Of a stretch of DNA of 21,702 bases, positions 10,001 through 17,205 are shown in pieces (the first letter of the stretch is position 1; the number at the start of each line of letters is the position of its first letter). The notes beneath the pieces were generated by a model, which was given only the letters and a program-made list of their open reading frames with translations, made no database searches and was not told where the DNA came from. Both the position numbers and the translations under genes were made by a program. Location: positions 1 through 21,702 of the forward strand of contig CAMYFZ010000026.1 of the NCBI GenBank assembly GCA_947255165.1. Direction: 5' to 3'. Origin of the DNA: an uncultured Varibaculum sp. (lineage in GTDB: Bacteria; Actinomycetota; Actinomycetes; Actinomycetales; Actinomycetaceae).

Positions 10001-10019
10001 TAGGTTTTGGGGAAACCTA
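10001..10019 (+). terminator. First hairpin after efeB
   Basis: TAGGTTT (10001-10007) pairs with AAACCTA (10013-10019) around TGGGG, beginning 20 bases after the efeB stop. The A-rich bases before it would serve as a T-run on the other strand. A close relative of this 19-mer occurs at 19430-19448. Confidence 0.45.
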
Positions 10020-10028
10020 AAACCGGGA

Positions 10029-10062
10029 GCGGGCCTTGCTGATTATTTTCAGCAAGGCCCGC
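10029..10062 (+). terminator. Strong terminator of the efeUOB operon
   Basis: A perfect 14-bp stem: GCGGGCCTTGCTGA (10029-10042) with TCAGCAAGGCCCGC (10049-10062), loop TTATTT. It is followed by AACTCTTATCT, only modestly T-rich, but the stem is one of the strongest in the window and isolates the iron operon from the next gene. Confidence 0.8.
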
Positions 10063-10111
10063 AACTCTTATCTGTGGGAGGTAACTCAAGCCCGGCAGGC
10101 AGCTCTCGGTT

Positions 10112-10121
10112 AATGTACATT
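10112..10121. promoter_or_regulatory. Palindrome AATGTACATT upstream of the MFS gene
   Basis: A perfect 10-base palindrome 41 bases before the GTG start of the transporter gene, between the efeB terminator and a T-tract (10141-10147). Position fits an operator; nothing identifies the binding protein. Confidence 0.25.
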
Positions 10122-10161
10122 TGCGGCCTTAACTGATAGCTTTTTTTGAAAGGAGGCGCTC

Positions 10162-11355
10162 GTGACGAACTTACTACTATCCCTGATCTACCTGGCTTTC
10201 ATTAGCTTGGGTCTACCCGATTCTCTGCTAGGTTCTGCCTGGCCAGAGATTTATCCGGATTTCGGGGTGCCGGTTTCCTATGCGGGCATTATCTCCATGA
10301 TAATTTCCTTGGGAACTGTAACTTCTAGCTTGCTGTCGGATCGGATAATCTCCCGGTTAGGTACCGGGAAAGTGACCGCGATTTCGGGGTTGCTAACTGC
10401 TTTGGCTATCCTAGGCTTCGCCCTTGCCCCTAACTTTTGGGTGCTGTGTGCCTGTTCGATTCCCTATGGACTGGGGGCAGGTAGCGTGGATGTGGCCCTA
10501 AATAACTATGTGGCGCTGCATTTCAAAAGTACCCACATGAACTGGCTGCACTGTTCCTGGGGCATTGGTGCTACTGTTGGCCCTTATGTGATGGGAATAG
10601 CGCTTTCCGGGGGCGGGAGCTGGCAGAGCGGGTACTGGTATATTTCCTGTACCCAGCTGACCATTACCGCGATTCTATTCTTGAGTTTGCCGCTGTGGAA
10701 ACGGCAGGAACAAGAAGACTCTGGTGCCAACACTGAGGAATCGCCCGCATCCGAGGCCTCCTCAGCTCACCCGCGTCCTCTAAAACTTTCGCAAGTAGTG
10801 CGGATTAGGGGAGTAAAAGAGGTAATGACCTGTTTCTTTTGCTATTCCGTGATGGAACAAGCCACCGGGGTGTGGGGTGGAACCTACCTGAAGTTATTTA
10901 AAGGTATGGATGCCGCTGCTGCTGCCGCCTTCGCGGGAATGCTGTTTCTGGGGATAACTTTAGGGCGGGCAGCCAGCGGATTCTTATCGATCCGCTATTC
11001 TGACCAGCAACTAATTCGGCTGGGGATGATCTTAGCGGCGGGCGGAGTGTTGCTGCTGTTAATACCGGGGCCGGCGATAGTTACGGTGTGCGGACTCATG
11101 GCAATTGGACTGGGCTGTTCGCCGCTGTATCCGGCGATGATTCACGCCACCCCCCAGATGTTTGGGAGGGAGCACTCGCGGGCAATAATCGGGGTCCAAA
11201 TGGCCAGCTACAACGTGGGGGTGTTTGTGATGCCACCCCTTTTTGGTCTAATAGCGCAGCATCTATCAGTCGGCTGGTTGCCGATTTACCTATCGTTAGC
11301 CCTGGTGGTATTTGTGCTGATGCAGCATCGTCTTAGCCAGTCCGTCGACCTCTAG
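10162..11355 (+). CDS. Major facilitator superfamily transporter
   Basis: 397 residues with about 11-12 membrane helices and a hydrophilic loop in the middle (about 177-210, rich in Glu, Ser, Ala) between the two six-helix halves. The loop SDRIISRLGTGK after helix 2 is the MFS motif A. The segment NWLHCSWGIGATVGP is typical of a branch related to fucose-type (FHS) permeases, but the substrate cannot be read. The GTG start at 10162 is chosen because AAAGGAGG (10149-10156) stands 5 bases before it. It is a single-gene unit: a strong terminator lies upstream and about 300 bases without a gene downstream. A link to iron uptake is possible from position only. Confidence 0.88.
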   Translation: MTNLLLSLIYLAFISLGLPDSLLGSAWPEIYPDFGVPVSYAGIISMIISLGTVTSSLLSDRIISRLGTGKVTAISGLLTALAILGFALAPNFWVLCACSIPYGLGAGSVDVALNNYVALHFKSTHMNWLHCSWGIGATVGPYVMGIALSGGGSWQSGYWYISCTQLTITAILFLSLPLWKRQEQEDSGANTEESPASEASSAHPRPLKLSQVVRIRGVKEVMTCFFCYSVMEQATGVWGGTYLKLFKGMDAAAAAAFAGMLFLGITLGRAASGFLSIRYSDQQLIRLGMILAAGGVLLLLIPGPAIVTVCGLMAIGLGCSPLYPAMIHATPQMFGREHSRAIIGVQMASYNVGVFVMPPLFGLIAQHLSVGWLPIYLSLALVVFVLMQHRLSQSVDL

Positions 11356-11652
11356 GCTGGTTTGCGATAGAAATTGTTTTCTCTGTTGCCACTTTCTTGA
11401 GTTGATAAAAATCCTGCAAAGTTGCCGGAGTTAATGCTGGTATGGGGACAGGTATCATTAAATTAGGTCTTTAATCCCCTGAAGTGCGTAAACGTTTGTT
11501 TAGACTTAGGGTACTGAAAATTAATACTACGAGGTATTTTCAGAATTATTCAAAGCGATGCCTGCTGAGAGTAATTTTTCGTTAAGGCTAAATTGCCGAC
11601 GAAGTAAAACAGCTTCAGCCAATATAAAACGGAATATAGAAAAGAGTTAGTC
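11356..11652. other. MFS-adhE intergenic region with adhE control elements
   Basis: 297 A+T-rich bases without a gene. An inverted repeat CTGAAAAT (11514-11521) and ATTTTCAG (11536-11543) with a 14-base spacer lies about 110 bases before adhE. ATTAAA (11457-11462) pairs with TTTAAT (11470-11475), flanked by GGGG and CCCC, a possible weak MFS terminator. TTGATAAAAATCCT (11402-11415) matches an FNR-type half-symmetric box at 8 of 10 positions. TATAAA (11624-11629) is a possible -10 without a -35. No site like the usual Rex operator was found, although adhE is often Rex-controlled. Confidence 0.5.
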
Positions 11653-14280
11653 ATGTCGCCACAAAAACCAACTCCCGTCCTCACCGAAAACGCTTCCGAC
11701 CAATCAGCGGTAGATGTGCTGGTAGAAAACGCCCAGCAGGCACTCAAAAATTTTGAGAAACTTGATCAGCGCACCGTAGATATCATTGTGGAAACCGCCG
11801 CCCGAAAAGCCCGGGAAGCCCATGCGGTACTCGCCGCCGAGGCGGTAGCAGAGACCAAGCGGGGAAACTTTGAAGACAAAACCGTAAAAAATGTTTTCGC
11901 CTCCGAAGTTATTGCCCAAGATTTAGAGGGGCAAAAAACCGTAGGGGTGATTTCCCGGGACGAATTCTCGGGGATTGTAGAGGTCGCGGAGCCAGTCGGA
12001 GCGGTGGCTGCTTTGACTCCGGTCACGAATCCCACCTCCACCACTATTTTTAAGGCCCTAATCTGTCTTAAAACTCGTAATCCGATTATTTTTGCCTTCC
12101 ATCCTCACGCCCAAAACTGTTCGGCACATGCCGCCAAAATAGTCTATGAGGCCGCGCTGGATGCCGGGGCGCCTAAAGGGTGTGTGCAGTGGATTTCTGC
12201 GCCTTCAATGCAGGCCACTTCGGAACTGATAAATCATCCGGGAGTGGCAGTTATTTTAGCCACCGGCGGTAATGCCATGGTCAAAAGTGCTTATTCTTGT
12301 GGTAAGCCGGCGCTGGGTGTGGGAGCCGGAAACTGCCCTGCCTATATTCATGAGAGCGCAGTGGTGAAAAATGCGGTCAATGATGTCACCATTTCTAAAT
12401 CCTTTGATAATGGCATGATTTGTGCATCTGAACAGGCAGTTATCCTGGATGAAACCATTGCTGACCAGGCGCTGGCAGAGTTCGAATCTCTCGGATGTTA
12501 CCTGGCGAATGCAGAGGAAAAAGCGAAGCTAGAAGACCTGCTATTCTCAGCGCGCGCCGGGAGCGAAGCCTGCAAGAGTGCCAAGCTGAATGCCGCGGTC
12601 GTGGGACAGCCAGCAGCGAAAATAGCCGAGATGGCAGGTTTTAGCATTCCTGAGGACACTCCCGCCATTTTGGTGCAATGCTCTGAGGTAAGTTATGACG
12701 AGCCGTTGACCAGAGAAAAACTTTCTCCCGTCCTGGCGGTGTTGCGCGCTAAAAATGCGGCGGAAGGCATTGAACTATCTCGCCAAATGGTGGAACAAGA
12801 CGGGCTGGGACACAGCGCCGCTATTCACTGTCGAGAGTGGGAAGTTATCGACAAGTTCGCCAAAGAAGTTAATGCGGTACGGATTATTGAAAACTCTCCC
12901 AGTTCCTTCGGGGCTATCGGGGGTCTATATAACGCGATGGTGCCCTCCCTGACTCTCGGCTGTGGCTCCTATGGTCACAACTCGGTGTCAAATAATATCA
13001 GCGCAGTTAACCTGCTTAATATCAAACGGCTAGCCAGGAGGAACCCGGTAATGACGCCTTTCCAAGTACCTAACCAAATCTATCTCGGTTCTGGCTATAT
13101 TCGGCAGCTAGCCAATCTGGAGCTGGGGACCAAAATTACGGTGATCACTAACCAGCGCGCCGCCAATAGCGGGCAGTTGGATGTGGTGATGCAGCTGCTA
13201 TATACGCGCAGTGAAAAAATATCTGTGCAGGTTATAGATGATGTCGAAAAGAGATTCACCCCAGAATATCTAGAAAAAAAGGTGCAAGAAATCGCGGGCT
13301 ACGCTCCGCAAACAATTATTGCGGTGGGGGAGCGCTGCGTTATTAATGCAGCGAAGTTCCTGCGTCTATTCGTTGCCTGCCCCGAGTTATCAATTAAAGA
13401 GGTCTGTGCCGGACAAATTTCCTTGCCCTCCCATATTAATTCTCCGCAACTCATCTGCGTGCCTACTATTACCGGAGGGCGAGCTTCAGTAGCGCCCTCG
13501 ACAGCAATTACCGACATTGATACCGGTTTTGCTCGCCCAGTCAAATCAACCGCATTCTTGCCGCAAATCGTGATTATGGATACTACCTGGGCACCCTTTT
13601 CTCGAAAAGATGCGCTGCGGCGGGGTTTCCAAGGTGTTTCCTGTGCGATCGAGGCGTACACCTCCACCCAAGCCAGTGAATACACGGATTCTTTGGCGCT
13701 GCATGGTCTGGAGAACGTCTATCAGACTTTGCCGCGGGTCGTTAATGCCGCGGAGGACAGTCAAGAATTGGTGGATCAGCGGGAAAAAGTTATCGAGGGG
13801 GCGTTCTTGATTTCTACCGCGCAAGGTAATACCGCGATGGGCTTGGCAGATTCACTGACCAAGACTTTTGCGGCCGCCTTCGGGGGGAGCAATCAGGAAT
13901 ACTTCCCTGCAGTACTCCCCAATGTGGTGCGCTTCTTAGGAGGTCGGCCGCGCAAGTTCGTGGCTTCTCCAAACTATTTGCGTTTCCAAGCGCCGCGGCA
14001 GCTAGCCGAAATTTGTCGTCGCCTGGGGATTAAAGCCCGGGAAGAGGACGCGGGGGAGGCTTTAGCGCAGGCTATGGAGAGCTTAGTTGCCACCTTTGGG
14101 GTGCCGCTAAAGGTACAAGACTTCCAGGTATCGGAAGCTGATTTCCTGGAGCGGCTACCCGAGCTTGCCCAGCGTACTTTCGATCGGGAGTCCTACACCG
14201 GTACGCCGCGTAAAGCTACCATGGCGGAAATAGAAAATATGCTTAAGGCCTGCTATTACGGGAAAGAATTCGTTTCCTAG
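11653..14280 (+). CDS. adhE: AdhE-type aldehyde-alcohol dehydrogenase with a degenerate alcohol dehydrogenase domain
   Basis: 875 residues, full AdhE length. AdhE reduces acetyl-CoA to acetaldehyde (N-terminal domain) and then ethanol (C-terminal iron domain) with NADH, in spirosome filaments. The N-terminal half is well kept: TPVTNPTSTTIFK (122-134), GVGAGNCP, and the catalytic cysteine in FDNGMICASEQ (C257). The C-terminal half aligns along its length with E. coli AdhE but not at the active site. The ligands D653, H657, H723 and H737 correspond to Q660, C664, D733 and N747, and GGGSPMDAAK is replaced by GERCVINAAK. I infer an acetyl-CoA reductase with a structural or repurposed second half. 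ATG 11653 has a weak AAGAG ribosome site. Confidence 0.93.
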   Translation: MSPQKPTPVLTENASDQSAVDVLVENAQQALKNFEKLDQRTVDIIVETAARKAREAHAVLAAEAVAETKRGNFEDKTVKNVFASEVIAQDLEGQKTVGVISRDEFSGIVEVAEPVGAVAALTPVTNPTSTTIFKALICLKTRNPIIFAFHPHAQNCSAHAAKIVYEAALDAGAPKGCVQWISAPSMQATSELINHPGVAVILATGGNAMVKSAYSCGKPALGVGAGNCPAYIHESAVVKNAVNDVTISKSFDNGMICASEQAVILDETIADQALAEFESLGCYLANAEEKAKLEDLLFSARAGSEACKSAKLNAAVVGQPAAKIAEMAGFSIPEDTPAILVQCSEVSYDEPLTREKLSPVLAVLRAKNAAEGIELSRQMVEQDGLGHSAAIHCREWEVIDKFAKEVNAVRIIENSPSSFGAIGGLYNAMVPSLTLGCGSYGHNSVSNNISAVNLLNIKRLARRNPVMTPFQVPNQIYLGSGYIRQLANLELGTKITVITNQRAANSGQLDVVMQLLYTRSEKISVQVIDDVEKRFTPEYLEKKVQEIAGYAPQTIIAVGERCVINAAKFLRLFVACPELSIKEVCAGQISLPSHINSPQLICVPTITGGRASVAPSTAITDIDTGFARPVKSTAFLPQIVIMDTTWAPFSRKDALRRGFQGVSCAIEAYTSTQASEYTDSLALHGLENVYQTLPRVVNAAEDSQELVDQREKVIEGAFLISTAQGNTAMGLADSLTKTFAAAFGGSNQEYFPAVLPNVVRFLGGRPRKFVASPNYLRFQAPRQLAEICRRLGIKAREEDAGEALAQAMESLVATFGVPLKVQDFQVSEADFLERLPELAQRTFDRESYTGTPRKATMAEIENMLKACYYGKEFVS

Positions 14281-14301
14281 TTCGTTTCTTAGCAAAAAAG
14301 T

Positions 14302-14332
14302 CTGCGGGGGCGTTATCGTGACGCCCCCGCAG
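14302..14332. terminator. Bidirectional terminator between adhE and the sugar kinase gene
   Basis: A perfect 12-bp stem CTGCGGGGGCGT (14302-14313) and ACGCCCCCGCAG (14321-14332), loop TATCGTG. AAAAAA before it is a T-run for the minus strand, and ATTATCTTT follows on the plus strand, so it can end both convergent units. Confidence 0.85.
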
Positions 14333-14367
14333 GATTATCTTTGGTATTTGCTCTAGGACCCTGTCAC

Positions 14368-15333
14368 CTAGAGAGTGGGGTCGCTGGCGAGGACCTCTGC
14401 GACCTCGGCTTGGGTAGGACCATAAGCCCCCACCTTACTTACCGTGATTCCCGAGGTGACGGTTGCCCGATGTAGGGCTGCTTGAATGTCGCTGAGGCGG
14501 GCCTTCCGTAGCCGCTGTTTGGCTTCTGCCGAACCCAGCAGCCCCGCATCTAGCAGTCCGGAGATCAGCCCTGCCATGAAGGAATCCCCGGCTCCTACCG
14601 TGTCTTTGACCTTGATATTTAGGGGATCGACCGCTAGCATATCTCGGTCATTAGCACATAGGGCATAGGAAGCCCACGGTCCGCGGGTAGCCACAATCAG
14701 ACCCGGTCCCATAGTTTTCCACTTTTGCAACACGGTCTCTAGGGGAGTGTCTTTTCCGTAGAGCCAAGCAATATCCTCGTCGCTGGCTTTAACCACATCG
14801 GCTAGGCTGATCAGTTCTTCAATCCGCGGACGTACTTCCTCCGGAGTACCCATCAAGGCCGGACGCACGTTGGGGTCATAGCTGACGGTGCCCTGAGGCG
14901 CCATTGCTTTCACTGCCGCGACTACTGCCGAGGCACCGGGTGCTAGGGTAGCGGCAAAACTACCGGTATGCAGGTGGCTGAGAGTAGAGACTTCGGGCAG
15001 GGGTGGAACTTGCCACTCTAACTCGAATTCGTAGGTCGCTTGCCCAGCTTCATCTACATGAGCGTTAGCGATCGGAGTCTTGTCGGCATTAGCGCTGCCA
15101 GGAATAATGCCAACCCCGGCGGAGGCTAACTTTTCTTCTAGGCTCTTGCCGCGCGCGTCCTCGCCCCACCAAGAAGCCAAGGAGGTGGGGTGGCCTAAAC
15201 TGGCTACTCCACAGGCAACGTTAAAGACGCTGCCTCCTACTTTTTCTTCGACGGTTCCGGCCCGTTCAATAACATCGATCAGGGCTTCACCCAAGCAAAG
15301 AACCGGGCGATCGGTTGTTTTTATTTCTGTCAT
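14368..15333 (-). CDS. PfkB-family carbohydrate kinase, probable fructokinase
   Basis: 321 residues of the ribokinase/PfkB fold. The substrate-side motif GGSVFNVA is at 33-40, YDPNVRP at 152-158, and the ATP/anion-hole motif DTVGAGDSFMAG at 244-255 with catalytic base D250. The fructokinase-like start (CLGEALIDVI) and the sugar porter gene immediately upstream suggest phosphorylation of an imported hexose such as fructose; the exact sugar is inferred. The ATG at 15331-15333 begins 5 bases after the porter stop and uses GGAGTGGAG inside the porter end as ribosome site, so the two are one operon. It is last in the operon and ends at the bidirectional terminator. Confidence 0.92.
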   Translation of the reverse strand: MTEIKTTDRPVLCLGEALIDVIERAGTVEEKVGGSVFNVACGVASLGHPTSLASWWGEDARGKSLEEKLASAGVGIIPGSANADKTPIANAHVDEAGQATYEFELEWQVPPLPEVSTLSHLHTGSFAATLAPGASAVVAAVKAMAPQGTVSYDPNVRPALMGTPEEVRPRIEELISLADVVKASDEDIAWLYGKDTPLETVLQKWKTMGPGLIVATRGPWASYALCANDRDMLAVDPLNIKVKDTVGAGDSFMAGLISGLLDAGLLGSAEAKQRLRKARLSDIQAALHRATVTSGITVSKVGAYGPTQAEVAEVLASDPTL

Positions 15334-15338
15334 GGTAG

Positions 15339-16736
15339 TTACTCCACTCCTAGTTTCTTGGACATTTCTTCAAGCGGAATTCCCTTGGTCTCCGGCATTA
15401 CTTTCAGTACCCAAAGCAGCTGACCGCACATGCACAGGAAGAATATTAAGAATGACCAGCCGCCACCGAGGAAGGCAATCATGGAGGGGAATACTCCAGA
15501 GGTGATGGCGGCAAAAGTCCAGTGGGTAGTGGACCCTACTGATTGCCCAGCGCCACGTACCTTATTCGGGAAGATCTCGGAGATGAACACCCAAATAACT
15601 GAGCCTTGGCCGAAGGCGTGTGCCGCGATGAATACCAGCAAACCAATCAAAACTAGCACCGAGGAGCCAGAGGTAAAGTGTCCATCAAAGCGGAACATTA
15701 CAAAGGTTAAGAATCCCAGGCTGCCTAGGTAGCCGAAGGAGCCCACCAACATTAGCGTGCGACGTCCCAGTTTGTCGATGACAGTCAGCGCGGTCATAGT
15801 GGCAACCAGGTTCATGAATCCGACGGCGATTGACATTAGGTAGGAAGCATTCTCGCCGGCTCCGGCCTCCTGCATAACCATCGGTGCATAGTAAAGAATC
15901 GCATTAATACCGGAAAGCTGGTTGAAAGCGGCAATTGCGATTGCCATCAGCATTACTTTCCGGTAGCGCTTGGAGAAGAAATTAACTTTGGTCTTGGATT
16001 GTTCCAAGTCGCGCTCAATCTGCTGTCTAATCTCGGTTAGTTCCTGATCAGATTCTTCCTGGGAGGAACAGAGTTTTAGGCTAATAGTTTCTGCCTCATC
16101 ATCGCGTCCTTGTGCCATTAGCCAACGCGGGGTTTCGGGCACCGTGAACAGCAACAGCAAAAACACAATAGAGGGAACGGCCATAACCCCAAGCATCCAA
16201 CGCCAAGCGGTATCTGCGGGGGCAATAGCGCGAATAATGGCATTGGAGGCATAGGCCACCAAAATGCCTAACACAATATTGAATTGCACCAACCCGACTA
16301 GACGGCCACGTTGCCGGGCGGGGGCAATTTCTGCGATATAGATAGGGGCACATACGCTGGCCATACCGACACCGACGCCTCCAAAGAATCTGGAGGCTAG
16401 GAACAACCAATAGGCGGAGGCTGGGGCTAGGGCAGTGCCTAGGCTGCCTAGCAAGAATAGGGCGCCGATAACAAATAGCAGTTTTTTCCGTCCATATTTA
16501 TCGGCCAGACCCCCGCCTGACAGCGCACCGACGATAGTGCCGATGGTTGCTGAGGCAACAGTGAATCCGAGTGATTGCGGGGTTAGCTTGAATACTATTT
16601 CTAACGCGTGAGTTGTTCCTGAAATAACGGCGGTGTCAAAGCCAAAAATCAAGCCACCTACAGATGCCACTACGGCACTGCGGATAACTAGACCATTGGC
16701 ACGGGAGCGTTCCAAGACGTTTGTCTCGCTGGACAT
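15339..16736 (-). CDS. Sugar porter family MFS transporter (proton symporter type)
   Basis: A 12-helix transporter of the sugar porter family, in the cytoplasmic membrane. Visible signatures are GGLIFGFDTAVISG in helix 1, DKYGRKK after helix 2, the RFFGGVGVGMASV/PIYIAEIAPARQRG region, PETPRWLM before the central loop, QLSGINAILYYAP in helix 7, DKLGRR, and PETKGIPLEEM at the end. I choose the ATG at 16736 (465 residues): AAAGGA stands 6 bases before it. The ATG at 16751 would add five residues but overlaps that ribosome site. It is followed by a PfkB kinase gene, so imported sugar, plausibly fructose or another hexose, is phosphorylated next. Regulation is not clear. Confidence 0.92.
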   Translation of the reverse strand: MSSETNVLERSRANGLVIRSAVVASVGGLIFGFDTAVISGTTHALEIVFKLTPQSLGFTVASATIGTIVGALSGGGLADKYGRKKLLFVIGALFLLGSLGTALAPASAYWLFLASRFFGGVGVGMASVCAPIYIAEIAPARQRGRLVGLVQFNIVLGILVAYASNAIIRAIAPADTAWRWMLGVMAVPSIVFLLLLFTVPETPRWLMAQGRDDEAETISLKLCSSQEESDQELTEIRQQIERDLEQSKTKVNFFSKRYRKVMLMAIAIAAFNQLSGINAILYYAPMVMQEAGAGENASYLMSIAVGFMNLVATMTALTVIDKLGRRTLMLVGSFGYLGSLGFLTFVMFRFDGHFTSGSSVLVLIGLLVFIAAHAFGQGSVIWVFISEIFPNKVRGAGQSVGSTTHWTFAAITSGVFPSMIAFLGGGWSFLIFFLCMCGQLLWVLKVMPETKGIPLEEMSKKLGVE

Positions 16737-17075
16737 AAAGGTTCCTTTCATTGATTCTTTCGAACAAGAAAGCGAATAGTTTCGGCACCTGAGGTCGGAT
16801 CGAGGAACAATCTTTAACGATGATGCCTTGCTGTTATGTTACGCCGATTGGTGCTCAAAATCTCAGAAATGCAAATCTGAAGTTCCTTTATCCGGAGGTG
16901 GGAGGCCTGAATCAAACCCATTTCAATTTTCTTTTCTTAAGTAGTAGTAGCTGTTTGTTGGTTGTTCCCGCTGCCGGCACAGATACCTAGCAGCGAGACG
17001 CAGTCACCTATAGGTGCACCATTTTGAAAACCTGCATTTTCAAAGTAACAACCAGGATTTTTCTTAGGAACACCC

Positions 17076-17110
17076 AAAAGGGTGAAAACTATGCGAAAAG
17101 GGTGAAAACT
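17076..17110 (+). repeat. Tandem 20-base repeat, third copy inverted nearby
   Basis: AAAAGGGTGAAAACT occurs at 17076-17090 and 17096-17110, a 20-base period. AGTTTTCACCCTT at 17138-17150 is the inverted copy. Reading the minus strand, the extra copy repeats the 3' arm and T-tract of the terminator. Confidence 0.85.
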
Positions 17111-17150
17111 CCGGGAAAACTGCGATAGCTTTCCCAGAGTTTTCACCCTT
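17098..17150 (-). terminator. Long terminator hairpin of the ABC transporter operon
   Basis: The arms 17098-17118 and 17130-17150 form 20 base pairs with one C-A mismatch (17112/17136) and an 11-base loop. On the minus strand the stem runs into TTTT and lies about 55 bases after the permease stop. Length and position make termination likely. Confidence 0.75.
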
Positions 17151-17205
17151 GAGATGTTGCCCCGTCCTTAAGGCACACTTGCTGAGTTAGATTCCTCAGT
17201 TCCCC

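Larger units (their letters stand above)
16752..17205. other. Non-coding region rich in palindromes between two minus-strand operons
   Basis: 454 bases with no credible gene. The half near the sugar porter should hold that operon's promoter, but no good -35/-10 pair is seen; ACCT-G-AGGT (16787-16795) is a possible operator. The middle holds CACCTATAGGTG (17005-17016), a perfect 12-base palindrome, and TTTGAAAA/TTTTCAAA (17023-17030, 17037-17044), an 8-bp stem. The end nearest the ABC operon holds the repeats and terminator listed separately. Confidence 0.6.

Noticed and set aside
10001..10019. DtxR/IdeR box after efeB
   Set aside because: The arms AGGTTT/AAACCT look similar, but the spacing between them is two bases longer than in the DtxR consensus, and it lies downstream of the operon; a hairpin explains it better.
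11356..11652. Rex operator upstream of adhE
   Set aside because: No sequence close to TTGTGAA-N4-TTCACAA was found; the repeat CTGAAAAT/ATTTTCAG does not match it.
11550..11747. 65-codon minus-strand frame across the adhE start
   Set aside because: It overlaps conserved AdhE coding sequence and has no ribosome site or family.
13299..13685. 128-codon minus-strand frame within adhE
   Set aside because: Antisense shadow; the plus-strand frame aligns with AdhE along this stretch.
16937..17146. 69-codon minus-strand frame in the sugar porter-ABC gap
   Set aside because: It starts inside the terminator hairpin, has no ribosome site and no recognisable features.
17076..17150. CRISPR array
   Set aside because: Only two direct copies at a 20-base period with 5-base spacers, plus one inverted copy, and no cas gene nearby.
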